From an uncultured Oscillospiraceae bacterium (GTDB taxonomy: Bacteria > Bacillota > Clostridia > Oscillospirales > Acutalibacteraceae), in contig CABULH010000005.1 in NCBI GenBank assembly GCA_902492455.1, positions 62,001 through 126,000 on the forward strand: DNA of 64,000 bases, read 5' to 3'. This document shows positions 59,528-64,000 of the stretch, piece after piece. The notes under the pieces were generated by a model that saw nothing but the letters and a program-made list of their open reading frames with translations, searched no databases and was not told the DNA's origin. Both the position numbers and the translations under genes were made by a program. How positions within the stretch are numbered: position 1 is the stretch's first letter; every line of letters begins with the position of its first letter.

Positions 59528-61543
59528 TCAAACCCTATCCTTCTGCTGCAGCTGGGCGGCCAGGGAGCGCTCCCGCTCCTCTAAATGCTTGTCGATGGCC
59601 TGCATCAGCTGCTGTTTGGCCTCCTCCATGGCGGTATCCTTCAGCAGCGCCCCGGCCATGGTCAGGTGTCCGCCCCCGCCGATGGCTTCCATCACCAGCT
59701 GGACGTTGAAATCCCCCAGCGACCGGGCGGAAATATTGACAGAACCGTTGTCGTTGAAAAGGGTGAAGGACGCCTCTACCCCCTTGATGGAAAGCAGCTC
59801 GTCCGCCGCCTGAGAAGCGGCGATGCGCACCTCCGGCCCGCCCGCTTCGTCGCAGGCGATGGCGGTATTTTTATACAATTCCGCCCGGGCGATGATGGCG
59901 GTTTTCTTGCGGTACATCTCCATGCTGCCGGAAAACATCCGCTTGACCTCCACCGTGTCCGCCCCCAGCTTGCGCAGATAGGCGGCGGCTTCAAAGGTGC
60001 GGACGCCCGCTTTCATCACAAAGCTGCGGGTATCCAGCATAATTCCCGCCAGCAGCGCCTCCGCCTCCAGACGGGTGACAGCACCGGTGCCTAAATACTG
60101 GATCAGCTCCGCCACCATCTCCGAAGCGGAGGATGAGTAGGGCTCATGATAAAAAATCACCGCGTTTTCAATATGATCCACCATCTTGCGGTGATGGTCG
60201 ATCACCACCACCGTCTGGGCGCCCTCGTACAGCGGCGCCCATTCCAGCATCTTGGGATTGTGGGTGTCTGTGATGATCAGCAGAGTCCGGCGGTTTAACA
60301 GCGGCATGGCTTCATCCGGTTCGATGAAGATATCCCCCCGGCCCGCGTCCACATACCGGTCGATCAGCTCTTTAGCCAACGTTTTGCTCCGCTGGGTCAC
60401 CACATAAGCCGGGCGGCCATGGTTGCGGGCAGAAGCCGCCAGCGCCACGGCGGAACCCAGGCAGTCCAGATCGGAGAACCGATGCCCCATCACCAGCACG
60501 TTGTCGCTGCCGGCGATCAGCTCCTGCAGGGCGGAAGCCACCACCCGGGTGCGCACCTTGGTGCGCTTCTCAATCCCTTTGGACACGCCGCCATAGAAGT
60601 CAAAGCCGTTCTTGGTTTTGACCGCGGCCTGATCGCCGCCTCGGCCCAGAGCCATTTCAATGGCCTGCTTCGCCATGCTTTCCGAATCCCGCAGGGTATC
60701 CCCCTGCCCCACCCCGATGGACAGGGTGACGCTCATATGATCTCCGGTCTGGATGGTCCGCACCCGGTCCAGGATATCGAACCGGCTGTCGATGATCTTC
60801 TGCAGATGCCGCTGCTCCACCACCACCATGAAATGATCGGTGCCGAACTTCCGCAGCACGCCGGTGGTGACGGAGATCCAGTCCTCCAGCATGGTTTCCA
60901 CCCGGCCGGAAAGCTGCGCCCGCTCGCTGTCCCGGATATTCTGCATCATTTCCTCGATGTTGTCTATGTAGACCATCATCACCGCCGGGCGGCTGAGGGC
61001 GTATTCCTCCGCAATTTCCTTCAGCTGGGTATCGTCCACATAGTATAAAACGTAGAGGGTGGCTTCCCTGACCCGGACCGGGCTGATGTGCACCGTGTAC
61101 CGCCTTCCGGCGTAGGTGACATCGATGAATTTCTTTTTCTGCAGATCCTTGAGGGAAGCGCCGTCGGTGATAACCCCCACCGACTCTCCGAACATCTCGT
61201 TGCCGTCCAGCACCTGATTGCGGAACAAATCGTTGTACCAGATGACCTCTCCGCTGGTCGCGGCCACCAGGACCGGCAACGGGAAGGCGGAAAGAGCATC
61301 CTGCTCCCCCTGATTGAGGCAGCCGGCGATCCGTTTGAGGTAACGGCTGACATCCCGCTGCATCCGTCCCAGCCGCCACGCGACGCAGAGGAGCACCGCA
61401 GCAAAAAGCACCAACTCCACATAAAAAAGGAGTCGGTTATAGAAAAAGGATACGGCGACAGCCGCCGCCAACGCGATTGTCAGCAGCAGAATAATCGCCG
61501 GGAATACCCAAAACCGCTTATTGTTTTCAGACTTCGGCTTCAT
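59528..61543 (-). CDS. gdpP: Cyclic-di-AMP phosphodiesterase GdpP
   Basis: A membrane-bound DHH-family phosphodiesterase, 671 residues, that hydrolyses c-di-AMP. Two N-terminal helices are followed by a PAS domain (about 80-170), a degenerate GGDEF domain and the DHH/DHHA1 catalytic half with MGHRFSDLDCLGS, VVVIDHHRKM and GGGGHLTMAGA. Sets c-di-AMP levels that control potassium, wall and beta-lactam tolerance in Firmicutes. Directly upstream of rplI. Confidence 0.94.
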   Translation of the reverse strand: MKPKSENNKRFWVFPAIILLLTIALAAAVAVSFFYNRLLFYVELVLFAAVLLCVAWRLGRMQRDVSRYLKRIAGCLNQGEQDALSAFPLPVLVAATSGEVIWYNDLFRNQVLDGNEMFGESVGVITDGASLKDLQKKKFIDVTYAGRRYTVHISPVRVREATLYVLYYVDDTQLKEIAEEYALSRPAVMMVYIDNIEEMMQNIRDSERAQLSGRVETMLEDWISVTTGVLRKFGTDHFMVVVEQRHLQKIIDSRFDILDRVRTIQTGDHMSVTLSIGVGQGDTLRDSESMAKQAIEMALGRGGDQAAVKTKNGFDFYGGVSKGIEKRTKVRTRVVASALQELIAGSDNVLVMGHRFSDLDCLGSAVALAASARNHGRPAYVVTQRSKTLAKELIDRYVDAGRGDIFIEPDEAMPLLNRRTLLIITDTHNPKMLEWAPLYEGAQTVVVIDHHRKMVDHIENAVIFYHEPYSSSASEMVAELIQYLGTGAVTRLEAEALLAGIMLDTRSFVMKAGVRTFEAAAYLRKLGADTVEVKRMFSGSMEMYRKKTAIIARAELYKNTAIACDEAGGPEVRIAASQAADELLSIKGVEASFTLFNDNGSVNISARSLGDFNVQLVMEAIGGGGHLTMAGALLKDTAMEEAKQQLMQAIDKHLEERERSLAAQLQQKDRV

Positions 61544-61865
61544 GGCTGGCCTCTTTCTTGGGTGGAAATTCCCAAGGTCCGCCTTCCGGCGGCGCCTTGC
61601 AGCTACGGAAATGTCATCCGCCGCCCGGACGGATGATTGGCACGGGGAAACATGTCAATGAACGCCGACGGAACAGGGCAGGGATTTCTGCGGGAAGGAG
61701 CCTGACGGTTTCCCCGGCAGACCGCGGTTCCGCGTTTATAATACGCGAAATGCGGGCCACCATTTATGACCCGCAAGCGGTTTTCCAGAGGGTTGCTGCA
61801 AAAGGTTCTATTTTGCAGCAACCCCTTCTCCCATTCCGTCAGCGTCACTTATCAGCCCGCCGTCC
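61544..61865 (-). other. Intergenic region between rnj and gdpP
   Basis: 320 bases without a plausible gene. A perfect stem GGTTGCTGCAAAA/TTTTGCAGCAACC lies at 61794-61825 just after rnj. It has no downstream U tract, so termination there is uncertain. No strong promoter for gdpP could be picked out. Confidence 0.4.
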
Positions 61866-63773
61866 TTACACATCCATGATGATGGGCAGAATCATGGGGC
61901 TGCGCTTGGTCTTTTGGAACAGCATATGGGACAGTTCGTCCCGCACCTTGGCTTTCATCGTGGTCCAATCGTGAGCGTGTTCCCGGCAGCACTCCTCCAG
62001 CACATTGCGGGCAATGGCCCTGGCGTCGTCGATGAGCTTCTCCGATTCCCGCACATACACGAAGCCGCGGGAGACGATATCCGGGCCGGTGACCACCTGC
62101 CCCAGGGAGGAATCGATGGCGGCCACCACCACGATCAGGCCGTCCTCGGCCAGATGCTTGCGGTCCCGCAGCACGATGCTGCCCACGTCGCCGATTCCCA
62201 ATCCGTCCACCATCACCCGGCCGGCGGGAACCACGCCGGTGACCTCCATCTTGTCCGGGGTTAGTTCAATCACCCGGCCGATGTCGGAGATCAGCACGTT
62301 TTTCGGGCTCATACCCATGGATTTCGCCAGGTTGGCGTGCTTCTGCAGGTGTTTCTGCTCCCCGTGAACGGGAATGAAAAACTTCGGTTTGGTGAGGCTA
62401 TGGATGATCTTCAGCTCTTCCTGGCAGGCGTGGCCGGAGACGTGAACATCGTACATCTTTTCATAAACCACGTCGCAGCCCCGCTTCATCAGCTCGTTAA
62501 CCACCTTGCCCACGGTTTTTTCGTTGCCCGGGATGGGGGTGGCGGAGATGATGATGTAATCGTCCGGACCCACCTCCACCTTCCGGTGTTCGGAATAGGC
62601 CATCCGGGTCAGCGCGGACATGGGTTCCCCCTGGCTGCCGGTGGTGATAATGGTCATCTTGTCCTTGGGATAGCGGTTGATAACGTCGATATCCACAATC
62701 AGGCCGTCCGGCACGTTGAGATAGCCCAGCTCGGTGGCGATGCTGACAAAGTTCAGCATGCTGCGGCCGGATACCGCCACCTTGCGGCCGTCCTTGATGG
62801 CCGCTTCGATGATCTGCTGAATCCGGTGCAGGTTGGATGAAAAGGTGGCGATGATGATCCGCTTATGCTCCGCCTTTTTGAATAGGTTGGCAAAGCTCTC
62901 CCCCACCACCCGCTCGCTGGGGGTGTAGCCGGGGCGTTCCGCGTTGGTGGAATCCGCCAGCAAGGCCAGCACGCCCGCCTTGCCCAGCTCACCGAAGCGG
63001 CAGAGATCGATCATCTGTCCCTGAATAGGGGTGCAGTCGATTTTGAAGTCGCCGGTGTGAACCACGTAGCCGATGGGGGTTTTGATTCCCAGAGCCATGG
63101 CGTCGGGGATGGAATGATTGACGCTGATGAATTCCACCGACACCGCGCCGAACTTGACGACGCTGCCCGCTTCCACCACGTTCATCGCCACCTTGCCCGC
63201 CAGGCCGTGTTCCTTCAGCTTGGATTCCACCAGCGCCAGGGTCAGCCGCGAGCCGTACAGGGGCAGGTTCACCTGCTTGAGCAGGTAGGGCAGTCCGCCG
63301 ATATGGTCCTCATGCCCGTGGGTGAGGACAATGCCCTGAATGCGGTCCTTGTTTTTCTCCACATAGGTGAAGTCCGGCAGCACAATATCCACGCCCAGCA
63401 TATCGTCGTCGGGGAAGGCCATGCCGCAGTCGATCAAAAAGGCGTCGTTGCCGTATTCAAACAGGGTGATGTTTTTGCCGATTTCATTGAGACCGCCCAG
63501 CGGCGTCAGCTTCACCGGCGTCACCGGGGCTTTTTTAGGCCGTCCGCGGTTGGAGCGGGTGGTTTTTTTCTGCTGCTGTCCGCCTGCGGCGGCGTTCTTG
63601 GCCGGGGCCTGCGCGGCGGCCGGGGCTGGGGCGGCGGATGCGGCTGCTGCCGGCTTATTCCCTTCCCTGCCCTTTTGCGGTGGTCGGGTCCGGCGCTGAT
63701 TCTGCGTCCTTCCCCCAGTTTTGGGGGCGCCGGATGCCGTGCCCGCCGTGTCTTTTTTGTTTTCAGTTGTCAC
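61866..63773 (-). CDS. rnj: Ribonuclease J
   Basis: A metallo-beta-lactamase/beta-CASP RNase, 635 residues, with 5'-3' exo- and endonuclease activity in mRNA decay and rRNA maturation. The zinc motif is LTHGHEDHIGGLPYLL, later parts are HTGDFKIDCTPIQG, ADSTNAERPGYTPSE and VSGHACQEE. The first 85 residues are a low-complexity Ala/Pro/Lys/Arg/Gln extension that is not part of the family core. The start is a GTG (63773) with TGGAGG upstream. Confidence 0.94.
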   Translation of the reverse strand: MTTENKKDTAGTASGAPKTGGRTQNQRRTRPPQKGREGNKPAAAASAAPAPAAAQAPAKNAAAGGQQQKKTTRSNRGRPKKAPVTPVKLTPLGGLNEIGKNITLFEYGNDAFLIDCGMAFPDDDMLGVDIVLPDFTYVEKNKDRIQGIVLTHGHEDHIGGLPYLLKQVNLPLYGSRLTLALVESKLKEHGLAGKVAMNVVEAGSVVKFGAVSVEFISVNHSIPDAMALGIKTPIGYVVHTGDFKIDCTPIQGQMIDLCRFGELGKAGVLALLADSTNAERPGYTPSERVVGESFANLFKKAEHKRIIIATFSSNLHRIQQIIEAAIKDGRKVAVSGRSMLNFVSIATELGYLNVPDGLIVDIDVINRYPKDKMTIITTGSQGEPMSALTRMAYSEHRKVEVGPDDYIIISATPIPGNEKTVGKVVNELMKRGCDVVYEKMYDVHVSGHACQEELKIIHSLTKPKFFIPVHGEQKHLQKHANLAKSMGMSPKNVLISDIGRVIELTPDKMEVTGVVPAGRVMVDGLGIGDVGSIVLRDRKHLAEDGLIVVVAAIDSSLGQVVTGPDIVSRGFVYVRESEKLIDDARAIARNVLEECCREHAHDWTTMKAKVRDELSHMLFQKTKRSPMILPIIMDV

Positions 63774-63947
63774 AAATAGGATCCTCCATTCTTATTCGCC
63801 CTGCATCGCGGCGCGGCGCGCCCGGTATCCGGATTCTCTCCTCCGCCGGCGCAGACCACAAAGCTGCAGAGACATAAACAAACGAAAAACGTCCGGATTG
63901 TCAGAAAATCATACAATATAGCTTAACCCTATACCGCACGGGAAAAG

Positions 63948-63969
63948 AGCCCCACAAAAAAGTGAGGCT
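63948..63969 (-). terminator. Terminator-like hairpin upstream of rnj
   Basis: AGCCTCAC pairs with GTGGGGCT (with one G-T) around a T6 loop, then CTTTTCCC on the minus strand. Probably ends a gene beyond the window edge. Confidence 0.5.
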
Positions 63970-64000
63970 GTCCGATACCATACACACTTTTCCTGCAGGC

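Noticed and set aside
61794..61825. Perfect hairpin after rnj as a standard terminator
   Set aside because: No U tract on either strand, so I list it only as a stem-loop in the intergenic region.

Overview
The window looks like chromosomal DNA from an anaerobic, spore-forming, fairly GC-rich member of the Clostridia, most likely Oscillospiraceae-like. The evidence is the complete spoIIA operon (spoIIAA-spoIIAB-sigF), two oxygen-sensitive [FeFe]-hydrogenase-family proteins, an A-type flavodiiron protein, a FeoAB ferrous-iron importer, a T-box-controlled ileS, RNase J, the c-di-AMP phosphodiesterase GdpP, strong Gram-positive ribosome-binding sites, and a CotH/lamin-tail lipoprotein of the kind common in gut Firmicutes. 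The species cannot be named from the sequence. I see no rRNA, tRNA, CRISPR array, transposase, integrase or prophage gene.

Layout. 1-4.5 kb: a DUF6054 gene, a tandem pair of membrane proteins carrying a bacterial RING-like zinc finger plus DUF2628, galU, and tspO. 4.5-9.4 kb: an O-acetyltransferase, then the spermidine/putrescine importer potA-potB-potC-potD. 9.8-16.2 kb: fprA, a group B [FeFe] hydrogenase, a soluble SpoIIE-type PP2C phosphatase, a group C sensory [FeFe] hydrogenase with a PAS domain (HydS) and a small [2Fe-2S] ferredoxin. This forms a probable redox/H2-sensing and signalling unit. 16.3-20.1 kb: an SGNH hydrolase, a DtxR-family regulator and feoA-feoB around a shared palindrome. 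20.1-22.7 kb: a secreted sialate O-acetylesterase-like protein.

23.0-27.4 kb: rpsF-ssb-rpsR, prfB and a uracil/xanthine permease. Two copies of an unannotated structured intergenic element lie here. Each is bracketed by a duplicated locus-specific terminator hairpin, and the first module is inverted between copies. 27.6-37.6 kb: DUF4364, a DUF3267 metalloprotease-like protein, a CotH lipoprotein, a four-gene operon (glycosyltransferase, pgeF, CmpB-like membrane protein, CYTH protein), an ABC exporter pair and a decayed metallophosphoesterase fragment. 37.6-43.5 kb: ileS with its isoleucine T-box, an orphan ABC ATPase, and an AbrB-controlled ABC exporter. 43.6-47.1 kb: lacZ-type beta-galactosidase and a GNAT acetyltransferase.

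47.1-53.5 kb: the spoIIA operon, folC, a malic enzyme, a hemolysin-III-family membrane protein, and an A+T-rich ECF sigma factor with a membrane partner. 53.6-63.8 kb: one long minus-strand housekeeping block, rnj-gdpP-rplI-dnaB-tilS-hpt-ftsH. In it FtsH carries an EF-hand-like calcium loop in its extracytoplasmic domain.

Most of the window is ordinary core genome. The parts most worth a second look are the paired structured repeats, the hydrogenase-sensor/phosphatase cluster with its Rex-like promoter, the structured fprA leader, the FtsH calcium loop and the tandem RING/DUF2628 proteins. Gene starts were moved from the longest open frame to the codon with the best ribosome-binding site and family fit where these disagreed.
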